Assembly: GCF_028767185.1 (NCBI RefSeq)
Contig: NZ_JARACK010000002.1
Coordinates: forward strand, 62,001 to 126,000
Direction: 5' to 3'
Length of the DNA stretch: 64,000 nt
Source of the DNA: Mangrovimonas aestuarii
Lineage (GTDB): Bacteria; Bacteroidota; Bacteroidia; Flavobacteriales; Flavobacteriaceae
Shown here: piece after piece, positions 45,012 to 52,961 of the stretch
Numbering within the stretch: position 1 is the stretch's first letter
Layout: each line of letters opens with the position of its first letter
Made by a program: the position numbers and the translations under genes
The notes under the pieces: generated by a model
Databases searched by the model: none
What the model saw: the letters and a program-made list of their open reading frames with translations, nothing else
What the model was told of the DNA's origin: nothing

Positions 45012-46380
45012 CTTCCAGTCTTTTTTGTTCAACGGCTTCGGCTAAACGCTTTTCGATAATTGGTTCGATCAAGGTTTTTCTAGATTCGGTTTTAAAGAAT
45101 GGATATAGTTCTAAATCCCCTTTCATTTTGTCGTCTGGGTTTGGATGTTTGTTGGTCCCCAACAAAATTTCTTTTCCTTCGTTAAACTGTTCTTGCTCTT
45201 TGGTTGCCGATTCCTTGATTTTTCTTTGGATGGTTCCTTCTTTTAATTGTTTTAAAAAGCCTCCGTTAGCTTCTAGATCCTTGAATAATTCCAGAGCTTT
45301 TTCTGCTAACTGTTGTGTAATGTATTCAATGTAATAGGAACCATCAGCAGGGTTGTTTACCTTGTCCAGATAACTTTCGTTCTTAAGTACCAAAAGTTGA
45401 TTACGAGCGATACGATCCCCAAATTCATTGTCTTTATGATAAATGGCATCGTAAGGTAAATTGCAAACTGCGTTAGCGCCACCTAGAACCGCACTCATAC
45501 ATTCGGTAGTTGTACGCAACATATTGGTGTTGTAATCGTAAAGAGTTTTATTGCGCTTGGTTGGCTGAGCGATGATGTTACAAGTTGAAGTGATACTATA
45601 TTCATTAGCCAAAGATTCCCATAGTAACCTTAAAGCTCTTAGTTTGGCAATTTCGAAGAAATAATTCGTGCCTGCCGAAACCTTAAAAGTCACTTCGGTA
45701 TCTAATTTACCTTCACTTGTAAAGTGGTTTAAATATTCGTTGCAATGTGCCATGGCATAGGCTAATTGCTGTACCATATTTGCTCCCGCATTTTGATATA
45801 AACTTATATCAACTGCCAAAACCGATTTTAAGTTCGGGCTGTTTTTTATAATAGCCTCCAATTCGGCATGATCATCCTGTAAAGTGCTATGCCAGTTTCC
45901 GCTTTTTGCCAGATTACCTATAATATCGTTTGTAATATAAAAAGTAGCCTGATGTGTCTTCGAGAATTCATTGAGTTGCTTTATGAAAGCAGCTGAAAGG
46001 AATTGCAGTTCAAAGTAGAGTGGAGTTTTGTTTAAGTCTATATTTTTGAAAAGGTCGGTTAGACTTACATCAGACTTAGGTAAAACAAATGTGATGCTCT
46101 CGGCACCACGGTTTAGGGCATCAACAGCTTTGGCATTGGCAGCTTCGATGTCATAAACGAAAATAGCTTGGTTTACCAACCATGCTGTAGCTTGAGTGTA
46201 GCCGCTTTTAGGAGTGGTGATAATATCTTCCTTATTGTAAAAGGGTTTTATATCGATTCCCTCATTGGTATGATGAATAAGGGTTTCATTATAATCGGCT
46301 CCTTTTAAATCGGCTTGGATCTGTTGTTTCCATTGTTTAGCTGAGACTTCAGGGAAATCATTGAACAGCGTTTTATTCAT
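45004..46380 (-). CDS. mutA: Methylmalonyl-CoA mutase small subunit
   Basis: A 458-residue homologue of the mutase barrel domain without the DxHxxG cobalamin motif, as expected for the structural small subunit. Recognisable blocks are [75 protein letters not shown] and [22 protein letters not shown]. It supports heterodimer formation with MutB. Overlaps: 8 bases with the DivIC gene upstream and 8 with mutB downstream. The tight overlap couples expression of all three. Confidence 0.95.
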   Translation of the reverse strand: MNKTLFNDFPEVSAKQWKQQIQADLKGADYNETLIHHTNEGIDIKPFYNKEDIITTPKSGYTQATAWLVNQAIFVYDIEAANAKAVDALNRGAESITFVLPKSDVSLTDLFKNIDLNKTPLYFELQFLSAAFIKQLNEFSKTHQATFYITNDIIGNLAKSGNWHSTLQDDHAELEAIIKNSPNLKSVLAVDISLYQNAGANMVQQLAYAMAHCNEYLNHFTSEGKLDTEVTFKVSAGTNYFFEIAKLRALRLLWESLANEYSITSTCNIIAQPTKRNKTLYDYNTNMLRTTTECMSAVLGGANAVCNLPYDAIYHKDNEFGDRIARNQLLVLKNESYLDKVNNPADGSYYIEYITQQLAEKALELFKDLEANGGFLKQLKEGTIQRKIKESATKEQEQFNEGKEILLGTNKHPNPDDKMKGDLELYPFFKTESRKTLIEPIIEKRLAEAVEQKRLEDE

Positions 46381-46702
46381 GGTCTTTTATTTTTAAACTG
46401 TCTTCGTATTCTATAATGTATATTTCTTCGTTCTCACGTTTCATATAATATTCTTCACGTGCGAATTTTTCAAGGCCTTCATCGGTATTTATTTTCCTAA
46501 TGGCCTTCTTGTCTTTTTCTATTTCCTTGCGATAATATTCCTTTTCGGCTTCCAAGTCTTTAATGTCTTCATTTAGGTCGCGATGGATGAGCCATGAGTT
46601 AGCATCGAAAAAGAGCATCCAAATGGCAAAACAAACCAATGCTAAAATGTAAAGGTTTTTTAAGGGTTTAAGGAATTTACTATTTAAATACTTTTTCTTC
46701 AT
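46373..46702 (-). CDS. Septum formation initiator family protein (FtsB/DivIC-like)
   Basis: A 109-residue bitopic protein: short cytoplasmic N-terminus, one helix (LYILALVCFAIWMLFF), a coiled coil (DLNEDIKDLEAEKEYYRKEIEKDKKAI) and a conserved GLEKFAREEYYMKRENEEIYIIEYED end. This is the FtsB/DivIC pattern; such proteins join FtsL and FtsQ in the divisome to activate septal wall synthesis. The start shares one base with the end of udk, and the stop overlaps mutA by 8 bases, so a division gene sits inside a metabolic operon. Confidence 0.9.
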   Translation of the reverse strand: MKKKYLNSKFLKPLKNLYILALVCFAIWMLFFDANSWLIHRDLNEDIKDLEAEKEYYRKEIEKDKKAIRKINTDEGLEKFAREEYYMKRENEEIYIIEYEDSLKIKDHE

Positions 46703-47307
46703 TATAGCTTCTCGTTAATTATGGTACGCACAATATCTATAGCTACTGTGTTGTACCTATTATTGGGAATAATAATATCGGCATATTCCTTTGAAGGTTC
46801 AATAAACTGTTCGTGCATGGGTTTTAAAGTGGTTTGGTAACGCATCAACACTTCGTTTAAATCCCTTCCACGTTCTGCGGTATCTCGTTTTAATCGGCGA
46901 ATGAGACGTTCGTCACTATCAGTATGCACAAATATCTTAATATCGAACAGCTCACGGAGTTCTGCATTCGTCAGTATTAAAATACCTTCAACAATCATCA
47001 CTTTTTTTGGAGGTGTTGCAACCGTTTCGCCAGTGCGGTTATGCTCAACAAAAGAATAAACAGGTTGCTCTATGGTCGTGCCTGTTTTGAGTTGTTTTAG
47101 GTGGTTGGTCAAAAGTTTAAAGTCTATGGAGCGAGGATGATCAAAGTTGATTTTTACCCGTTCTTCATAGCTTAGATGAGAGGTGTCGGAATAATAAGAA
47201 TCCTGTGAAATCACTGCGACTTCATGTGATGGCAGCTCATTAACGATTTGGTTAACCACAGTGGTTTTACCACATCCCGTACCTCCAGCAATTCCAATAA
47301 TAAGCAT
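46702..47307 (-). CDS. udk: Uridine kinase
   Basis: I chose Met 47307 (MLIIGIAGGTGCGKTTVVNQ), 201 residues, because the family begins at the first strand before the P-loop; the 32 upstream residues overlap the PQQ-dehydrogenase gene. Walker A is GGTGCGKT (G8-T15). Other motifs: VISQDSYYSDTSHL, NFDHPRSIDF, EQPVYSFVEHNRTGET, and RRLKRDTAERGRDLNEVLMRY for the lid. It phosphorylates uridine and cytidine in pyrimidine salvage. First gene of the udk-DivIC-mutA-mutB unit. Confidence 0.96.
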   Translation of the reverse strand: MLIIGIAGGTGCGKTTVVNQIVNELPSHEVAVISQDSYYSDTSHLSYEERVKINFDHPRSIDFKLLTNHLKQLKTGTTIEQPVYSFVEHNRTGETVATPPKKVMIVEGILILTNAELRELFDIKIFVHTDSDERLIRRLKRDTAERGRDLNEVLMRYQTTLKPMHEQFIEPSKEYADIIIPNNRYNTVAIDIVRTIINEKL

Positions 47308-47341
47308 GAATGAGTAATTTGTTGTTAGGGCAAATTTAAGA

Positions 47342-48457
47342 TTATTTCTTTGGAATGATTTTAACGATGCCAACATTTTCCACTCCGGCATAAATATAGC
47401 CATCAGGACTTATCTCTACCGATCGTACACGACCAAGTCCATCTATTAAACGTTGCTCGTTAACAATTTTATTTGCTTTAAGCGTAATTAGGTTTAAGTA
47501 TTGAAATTTTAAAGAGCCTACTAGTAAATGGTTTTTCCAATTGGGATAAACATTACTTGTGATGAAAGTCATGCCGCAAGGTGCTATTGAGGGATTCCAA
47601 TAATGGATAGGTTGCTCCATTCCCGGTAGAGTGGTATATTTTGAAATTGTAGTGCCACTATAGTTCTTGCCAAATGTAGCCAAGGGCCAGCCGTAATTAT
47701 TGTTGGGTTCTATAATATTGATCTCGTCACCACCTTTAGGGCCGTGTTCATTTTCCCAAAGTTCCTTGGTAACGGGATTGAAAGCCAATCCTTGCGGGTT
47801 TCTGTGTCCGTAAGTGTAAATGGCCTTTTTGGCATTTGGTACATGCACAAAAGGATTGTCGGCAGGGATTTTACCATCGTCGTGTATTCTGTAAATTTTA
47901 CCGCCATCCCGAGTTACATCTTGCGGATTGGTGTCACGATCACCTCGATCACCTATGCTGAAATAGAGGTAATTGTTTTCGTCGAAAACCATGCGGCACC
48001 CAAAGTGTTGACCCTTACTGGTGTCTGGAGTTGCTTTGTAAAGCACTTGTTTGTCAATCAAAGTATCGTCAATAAGCTTGGCACGCATGATGGTTGTGTT
48101 GGCACCATTCCCATTCTTATCAGTAGAAGCATATGCCAAATAGATCCATCCATTTTCTTTAAAGTTTGGGTGAAGCTCAATATCCATTAATCCACCTTGA
48201 CCAAGAACTGTAATTTGTGGTAAGTTTTTTATTGGAGTTTTAAATCCATTATGATATTTTAATAATAGACCTTCTTTTTCGGCTACCAATATGTCTCCGT
48301 CAGGGAGAAACACAAAACTCCAAGGGATGCTGAGGCCAGATATGATAATCTCATGTGTATGTTCCGTATTAACAGGGTTTTTGTCCTGAGCACAAGCGAA
48401 CAAACCACAGTAGATTATCGGGATGAAAAAGAGAGGGTTAATTTTCATAGGGCGCAA
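47342..48457 (-). CDS. PQQ-dependent sugar dehydrogenase (soluble type), lipoprotein
   Basis: The 371-residue protein starts with a lipoprotein-like signal (PLFFIPIIYCGLFAC). The six-bladed propeller carries SIPWSFVFLPDGDILVAEKEG, GQGGLMDIELHPNFKENG, FGCRMVFDENNYLYFSIGDRGDRD, TYGHRNPQGLAFNP (the catalytic-site His of the soluble glucose dehydrogenase family), NEHGPKGGDEIN and NYGWPLATFG. It would oxidise an aldose with PQQ in the periplasm. A start at Met4 (48448) is possible. PQQ synthesis genes are not in this window. Confidence 0.93.
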   Translation of the reverse strand: MRPMKINPLFFIPIIYCGLFACAQDKNPVNTEHTHEIIISGLSIPWSFVFLPDGDILVAEKEGLLLKYHNGFKTPIKNLPQITVLGQGGLMDIELHPNFKENGWIYLAYASTDKNGNGANTTIMRAKLIDDTLIDKQVLYKATPDTSKGQHFGCRMVFDENNYLYFSIGDRGDRDTNPQDVTRDGGKIYRIHDDGKIPADNPFVHVPNAKKAIYTYGHRNPQGLAFNPVTKELWENEHGPKGGDEINIIEPNNNYGWPLATFGKNYSGTTISKYTTLPGMEQPIHYWNPSIAPCGMTFITSNVYPNWKNHLLVGSLKFQYLNLITLKANKIVNEQRLIDGLGRVRSVEISPDGYIYAGVENVGIVKIIPKK

Positions 48458-48495
48458 TCAACAATTTGAAGTTACAAATTAAAAATAAATATTCT

Positions 48496-48524
48496 TTGTT
48501 TTTAAAGAATAAGCTATATATTTG
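48496..48524 (+). promoter_or_regulatory. tRNA-Pro promoter
   Basis: TTG (48496-48498), an 18-base spacer and TATATTTG (48517-48524) match the Bacteroidota sigma-A consensus exactly. The tRNA begins 11 bases after the -7 element. The best promoter in the window. Confidence 0.75.
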
Positions 48525-48534
48525 CACCGCTTTT

Positions 48535-48609
48535 CGGGGTGTAGCGTAGCCCGGTTATCGCGCCTGCTTTGGGAGCAGGAGGTCGCAGGTTCGAATCCTG
48601 CCACCCCGA
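48535..48609 (+). tRNA. tRNA-Pro (anticodon TGG)
   Basis: A 75-base cloverleaf: acceptor CGGGGTG pairs with CACCCCG plus discriminator A. The anticodon stem CCTGC/GCAGG closes loop TTTGGGA with anticodon TGG (Pro, CCA codons and wobble). The T arm is GCAGG-TTCGAAT-CCTGC. The 3' CCA is not encoded and must be added enzymatically. A perfect consensus promoter lies just upstream and an intrinsic terminator just downstream, so it is a monocistronic tRNA gene. Confidence 0.97.
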
Positions 48610-48615
48610 CTGAAG

Positions 48616-48645
48616 AGCCGAACAGTTCCTGTTCGGCTTTTTTTA
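48616..48645 (+). terminator. tRNA-Pro terminator
   Basis: AGCCGAACA (48616-48624) pairs perfectly with TGTTCGGCT (48630-48638) around a 5-base loop, followed by a T7 run. Confidence 0.9.
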
Positions 48646-48722
48646 TGTCTTATATTTATGGTGTTTAGTGTTGGGTGTTGGATAGGAGTTTTCAGAGTAT
48701 AACATATACAGATTAAAATAAA

Positions 48723-49360
48723 ATGGCAGAATATTGGGAATCGAATTTTAAGGATAAGCAGGCCATGTAGGGGGATAAATCTACAGATTCAGCTATTTGA
48801 GCGGCTTCTTATTTTCAAGATAAGGGATTGAAAGATGTTTTAATACCAGATTACGGATACGGTAGAAACGCAAAGGAGTTTATTGATAATGGGTATGAGG
48901 GACCGGTATTGAAATTTCGGAAACCGTAATTGAAATAACCAAGATGCATTATGGTAATCATATTAATGTTTATTGTGGTTCTGTAGTTGATATGCCTTTT
49001 GATGATAAGCCATATGATGGTATTTTTTGTTATGCCTTAATCCATTTGTTGAATGAGAATGAACGTTTATAATTTATTAGTAATTGTTATGCACAGCTAA
49101 AACCAGGAGGCTATATGGTTTTTGTAGCCCTTTCGAAAAACGATAACCGATACATAGTAGGGCGTGAAATTCGTAATAATAGGTTTGAAATCAAGCACGA
49201 AGCCAAACTGTTTTTTTATGATAGGCCTTCAATAGAGGTAGACTTTGCTGATTATGGTTTTATAGAGGCTAATGAAATAAATAAGCCTGTAAAACCTTTA
49301 GCTAATAAACCTATTGAAGTGTTTTGGCAGATTATCAGTAAAAAAGAATTAGTCGGTTAA
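48723..49360 (+). pseudogene. Decayed SAM-dependent methyltransferase
   Basis: The frame starts MAEYWESNFKDKQAM, then reaches TAG and TGA in place of likely Trp codons. It reads YFQDKGLKDVLIPDYGYGRNAKEFIDNGY (methyltransferase motif I region), then breaks by frameshift near EGIEIS. It continues with INVYCGSVVDMPFDDKPYDGIFCYALIHLL, meets a TAA, and the tail stays open from about 49115 to the stop at 49358-49360 (QLKPGGYMVFVAL; FFYDRPSIEVDFADYGF). At least three stops and one frameshift show it is not functional. It resembles the methyltransferases acting on small or toxic substrates (class I fold). Confidence 0.85.
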
Positions 49361-49398
49361 CAGTAAAGGGTTTAGGAGGTAGGGGAATGGAAGCTTGT

Positions 49399-50265
49399 TT
49401 ACGAGGCCAGATACTTTAAAAGGATGTCGGCCCTTCCAGAGTTTTTAATGTTAATTATGGCCATTTCTTTTATTTGACGCACCCTTTCTCTTGTTATATT
49501 GAACATAACACCAATTTCGCTTAAACTTTTTGCGTTGTCATGACCAATACCGTAATAAAGTGTTATTATTTCGGATTCTCTTTGGGATAGAGAGTTTAGT
49601 ACCGATTTTAAATCTATTTTGAGGGAAGTGGTTAGTAGCGATTCGTCAGGCGGAGGGGAGTCTTCATTTTTTAAAATATTATACATATTTAGGTTTTCGT
49701 CGTCTGATATGGAATCGTCCATAGATACATAATGTCCTGAACTTTTTTTACAAAGATCTATTTCTGCTACAGAGACTTCAATGATATCTGAGATTTCCTC
49801 AGAGGAAGGAACTCGATTGTGTTCTTGTTCAAAAACAGCTGTGGATTGTTTGATTTTGTTGAGAATCCCTATCTTATTGAGCGGAAGCCTAACGATCCTC
49901 GAATTTTCGGTTAAGGCTTGAACGATGGTTTGTCTAATCCACCATACGGCATAGGAAATAAACTTAAAGCCACGTGTTTCATCAAATCTTCTAGCGGCTT
50001 TTAAAAGGCCAAGATTGCCTTCGTTTATCAAATCTGGCAAGGATAATCCTTGGTTTTGATATTGTTTGGCAACCGATATTACAAATCTAAGGTTGGCTTT
50101 GGTAAGTTCGTCTAGAGCGAGTTGGTCGCCTTCCTTGATTCTGACTGCCAGTTGGACTTCTCTCTCTGCTGAGATTAGGGTTATTTTGTTTATTTCATTT
50201 AAATACTTGTCTAAGGACTGATTATCTCTGTTGGTGATTTGCTTACTTATATGCAGTGGTCTCAT
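49399..50265 (-). CDS. RpoD/SigA-like sigma-70 factor, probable paralogue
   Basis: A 288-residue sigma factor with regions 1.2-4 and no 1.1: SLDKYLNEINKITLISAEREVQLA, LTKANLRFVISVAKQYQNQGLSLPDLINEGNLG, GFKFISYAVWWIRQTIVQAL (2.4), and SEIGVMFNITRERVRQIKEMA (4.2). The backbone matches the Bacteroidota primary sigma, but regions 3 and 4 differ from the RpoD I recall for the family (for example CKKSSGHYVSMDDSISDDENL and REVERSE-unlike AIINIKNSGRADILL). I infer a second, group-2-type factor rather than the housekeeping one. It directs RNA polymerase to promoters of related sequence. Clustered with NYN, bS21 and Csp genes. Confidence 0.85.
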   Translation of the reverse strand: MRPLHISKQITNRDNQSLDKYLNEINKITLISAEREVQLAVRIKEGDQLALDELTKANLRFVISVAKQYQNQGLSLPDLINEGNLGLLKAARRFDETRGFKFISYAVWWIRQTIVQALTENSRIVRLPLNKIGILNKIKQSTAVFEQEHNRVPSSEEISDIIEVSVAEIDLCKKSSGHYVSMDDSISDDENLNMYNILKNEDSPPPDESLLTTSLKIDLKSVLNSLSQRESEIITLYYGIGHDNAKSLSEIGVMFNITRERVRQIKEMAIINIKNSGRADILLKYLAS

Positions 50266-50275
50266 GTAGATGGGG

Positions 50276-51016
50276 TTAAGGAATTATCCTAACATAAATA
50301 AGCTTTTGATTGCCCTTATGGTTTTTTCTGGGTTCTATTTCCAATTTGCCAATAGACTTGATTAATGGTGTTAATTTTTGGAAGCCATAATTTCTGGGGT
50401 CGAAGTTTGGTTGCTTTTTTTGCAACAAGGCTCCTACCTCTCCCAAAAACGCCCATCCATCTTCATCTTCCAAATCGGAGATTGTAGAGGTTATTAAGTT
50501 CTCAACTGCTGGGGTTATTTTATCAATTTTATTCTTATCCTGTTTAAGTTTTAAAGAACCAGTTTCTTCTTGTTTAGGTTCTTTTTTAAGGATTTCCAGA
50601 TAAATAAACTTATCGCAGGCAACAATAAAGGGATTTGGGGTTTTCTTTTCGCCAATTCCATAAACAATCATACCGGCCTCACGGAGTCGCATGGCCAATT
50701 TTGTGAAATCGCTATCGCTGGAAACCAGGCAGAAACCTTTTACTTTACCAGAATATAAAATATCCATGGCATCGATTATCATTGCAGAATCGGTAGCGTT
50801 TTTACCAGTGGTATACCCATATTGCTGAATAGGGGTAATAGCACTTTCGAGAAGCACGTTTTTCCATTTGGTTAAATCAGGTTTTGTCCAATCGCCATAA
50901 ATTCTTTTTATGGTTGGGTTACCGTACTTTGCAATTTCTTCGAGCAATTCCTTAACATAGCCGGAGGGGATATTATCCCCATCGATTAAAACAGCTAAGT
51001 GAAGATCAGTTTTCAT
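50276..51016 (-). CDS. NYN-domain (LabA/DUF88) protein with C-terminal OST-HTH/LOTUS domain
   Basis: A 246-residue protein. The NYN nuclease domain spans residues ~1-140: LAVLIDGDNIPSGYVKELLEE with acidic D13/D15, NATDSAMIIDAMDILY, FCLVSSDSDFTKLAMRLREAGM and GIGEKKTPNPFIVACDKFIYL. After a Lys-rich linker, residues ~165-245 form a LOTUS/OST-HTH domain (WAFLGEVGALLQKKQPNFDPRNYGFQKLTPLIKSI). NYN domains are PIN-like ribonucleases and LOTUS domains bind RNA (G-quadruplexes in some cases), so RNA processing or decay is likely. It is 5 bases from bS21 and 10 bases from the sigma factor in one transcription unit. Confidence 0.9.
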   Translation of the reverse strand: MKTDLHLAVLIDGDNIPSGYVKELLEEIAKYGNPTIKRIYGDWTKPDLTKWKNVLLESAITPIQQYGYTTGKNATDSAMIIDAMDILYSGKVKGFCLVSSDSDFTKLAMRLREAGMIVYGIGEKKTPNPFIVACDKFIYLEILKKEPKQEETGSLKLKQDKNKIDKITPAVENLITSTISDLEDEDGWAFLGEVGALLQKKQPNFDPRNYGFQKLTPLIKSIGKLEIEPRKNHKGNQKLIYVRIIP

Positions 51017-51021
51017 AGCGC

Positions 51022-51216
51022 TTAAATTTCCTTAGAGCGCTCGTATTCATCTTTATATCTAGCTTTTGCAATTTCTTCACGTCTTTCTTGAGACTTCTTT
51101 GTAAAAAATTGATTGGCTCGAATATTTTGAATCTGTTTGGTTTTTCTAACTTTTTGTTTATATCGTTTTAGTGCGCGATCTATGTTTTCGCCTGGTTTAA
51201 TGTCTATTATAAGCAT
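51022..51216 (-). CDS. rpsU: Ribosomal protein bS21, divergent copy
   Basis: A 64-residue bS21: MLIIDIKPGENIDRALKRYKQKVRKT, then a basic helical tail ending RYKDEYERSKEI. The N-terminus fits Bacteroidota bS21, but the tail differs from the housekeeping version I recall (KFDKTGTVRQLRARTAF...), suggesting a second copy. In Flavobacterium, bS21 helps hide the anti-Shine-Dalgarno of 16S rRNA, and a tyrosine (Y54 here) is a position I recall at that contact. There is no Shine-Dalgarno sequence before this start (51217-51240), unlike reported autoregulated rpsU. Paralogue status needs the genome. Confidence 0.88.
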   Translation of the reverse strand: MLIIDIKPGENIDRALKRYKQKVRKTKQIQNIRANQFFTKKSQERREEIAKARYKDEYERSKEI

Positions 51217-51281
51217 GATAATTATGGTTTTAAAAAAAGGTCAATAATCTAAGTGATTAGTGACCTTTAAATTTTTGTTAC

Positions 51282-51476
51282 TTATTTAATAACTTCTACG
51301 TTAATTGCGTTAAGACCTTTTTGTCCTCGTTCTGTAGAAAATCTAACCTTGTCATTTTCGTTAATAGATTCGGTTAGTCCTGATTCATGTACAAAGATAT
51401 CCTCTTGGTTATCTGATGTCGTAATGAATCCAAATCCTTTTGTTCTGTTGAAGAACTTTACTGTTCCTTCTTTCAT
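51282..51476 (-). CDS. Cold-shock domain protein (CspA family)
   Basis: I chose Met 51476 (MKEGTVKFFNRTKGFGFI), 64 residues; the 16 in-frame residues upstream are leader sequence. RNP1 is KGFGFI and RNP2 is DIFVHESGL, both needed for single-stranded RNA or DNA binding. CSPs act as RNA chaperones that melt structured mRNA. It is transcribed toward bS21, 65 bases away, and is likely first in this operon. The 5' leader may be structured, but no hairpin was confirmed. Confidence 0.95.
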   Translation of the reverse strand: MKEGTVKFFNRTKGFGFITTSDNQEDIFVHESGLTESINENDKVRFSTERGQKGLNAINVEVIK

Positions 51477-51882
51477 AATAATAAAATTTAAGTGTTTAAT
51501 AATTGTTACTGGAATGCAATCCAAACAAGCAATTATGCGAGGTGAGGGAGGATAGTATATTTTATCCCCATGATGACATTAAAGTAATTGCTAGCGGTAA
51601 AAAATGAAATAGGAAGTAATTAAACTGGGAAGGATAAAAATCTTGACTAAATGATAAATTAGCTAACTGAAGCAAAGTAATGCTTTTAAATTGGTTAAAT
51701 CTAATAATTAACTGTTTAATTCATAAAAGCTTATGTTTTGGAATTAAGTGTCTTACATAGAAGGGAGTAGTTTATGTAGTAACTTAAAAAGTATATATCG
51801 ATTTTATTGACAGTTTTTAAGAAAGAAAAACTTTCCTTGTATCTTTAAGAAAACCAAATATCATAACGATTTGTATAAAACC
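51477..51882. other. Gene-free region between csp and the AraC-type gene (divergent)
   Basis: About 406 AT-rich bases holding the 5' leader and promoter of the csp operon on the minus strand and the promoter of the AraC-type gene on the plus strand. No coding frame is supported. A TATCTTTA element near 51840 resembles the -7 pattern with one mismatch and could serve the plus-strand gene. Confidence 0.45.
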
Positions 51883-52443
51883 ATGAAGTTATATATCAAG
51901 TATATGGTGAGTTTAAGGTGTAAACTCATGGTTAAAACAGAGTTGGAAAATCTTGGATTGCGTTATGCCAATATTGAACTTGGGATGATTGAAATTGAAG
52001 AGGGTTTAGATGAAGAAAAGAAGCAGCAACTTAAAACGAATTTATTAAAATCAGGTTTGGAACTACTGGATGATAGAAAAAGTATCCTTATTGACAAAAT
52101 AAAGAATCTAATTATAGAAATGATACACTATTCTGAAGAAGTGCCCAGAGTTAATTATTCAGATTATATCAGCGAAAAATTGGGGTATGATTATACGTAT
52201 TTGTCCAATATTTTCTCGGAAGTTAAAGGGATAACCATTCAGCATTTTATAATAAACCACAAAATAGAAAAAGCAAAAGAACTCATACTCTATGATGAAT
52301 TAAACATCACAGAAATATCTTATAGGCTAAACTATAGTAGTGTTTCACATCTATCTAACCAATTTAAAAAAGTTACGGGATATACACCTTCATACTTTAA
52401 GAAAATAGGGGAAATGAGAAAAACGAATTTGGAAAACCTGTGA
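51883..52443 (+). CDS. AraC-type HTH domain protein
   Basis: I chose Met 51883 (MKLYIKYMVSLRCKLMVKTEL), 186 residues; an ATG 12 bases upstream is possible. The N-terminal 90 residues are charged with no known sensor (ELGMIEIEEGLDEEKKQQLKTNLLKSGLELLDD). A C-terminal AraC double HTH follows: YSDYISEKLGYDYTYLSNIFSEVKGITIQHFIINHKIEKAKELI, then NITEISYRLNYSSVSHLSNQFKKVTGYTPSYFK. The family recurs in Flavobacteriaceae with this same short N-terminus. Target genes are unknown; the stress-type genes just downstream are candidates. Confidence 0.88.
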   Translation: MKLYIKYMVSLRCKLMVKTELENLGLRYANIELGMIEIEEGLDEEKKQQLKTNLLKSGLELLDDRKSILIDKIKNLIIEMIHYSEEVPRVNYSDYISEKLGYDYTYLSNIFSEVKGITIQHFIINHKIEKAKELILYDELNITEISYRLNYSSVSHLSNQFKKVTGYTPSYFKKIGEMRKTNLENL

Positions 52444-52539
52444 CTTATGTAACAATGAGGTGAACATATGTAATTTTTTAGCAGTGCTTATTGTCATCTT
52501 TGTAAGAGTACAATAAAGTACTTATTAATGCTTAATATT

Positions 52540-52782
52540 ATGGAAAACAAGAGTAGACAAGTTGGCAACTCAAGTGAAATTTTTAAAATCCAAGGGGATT
52601 GGAACAAACAGTCCAAGGCTCTTCAAGATAAATATCCAAAGTTAACAAGCTATGATTTAAAGTACGAAACCGGAAAGGAAAAAGACTTATTCATGCGATT
52701 GGGAACCAAGTTAGATAAAAATAGAAATGAGGTTATCGCTATTTTGAAAAGCAACCAAGATGACTGTAAGAAGACTTCTTAG
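52540..52782 (+). CDS. CsbD-like small stress protein
   Basis: Start at Met 52540 (MENKSRQVGNSSEIFKIQGDWN) gives 80 residues; an ATG 12 bases upstream is possible. The pattern FKIQGDWNKQSKALQDKYPKLTSYDLKYETGKEKDLFMRLGTKL resembles CsbD-type proteins, small hydrophilic helical proteins induced by stress. No enzymatic motif and no signal peptide. Located 100 bases after the AraC-type gene on the same strand, so it may be a target. Assignment rests on recalled similarity. Confidence 0.6.
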   Translation: MENKSRQVGNSSEIFKIQGDWNKQSKALQDKYPKLTSYDLKYETGKEKDLFMRLGTKLDKNRNEVIAILKSNQDDCKKTS

Positions 52783-52961
52783 TTTTTTAAAAGCATATCT
52801 GTAATATATGTAAATACAAATCAGATATGTATAAATGGAAATGACTAGTAGTACTTTAAATTTACTTTAGATAATTGTGCCAAATAGATGCGATAAATCA
52901 GGTTTAAGTATAAAAAAGATTGAGCTACTATTTAAGCCACAAGTACTTAAAATAACATCTA

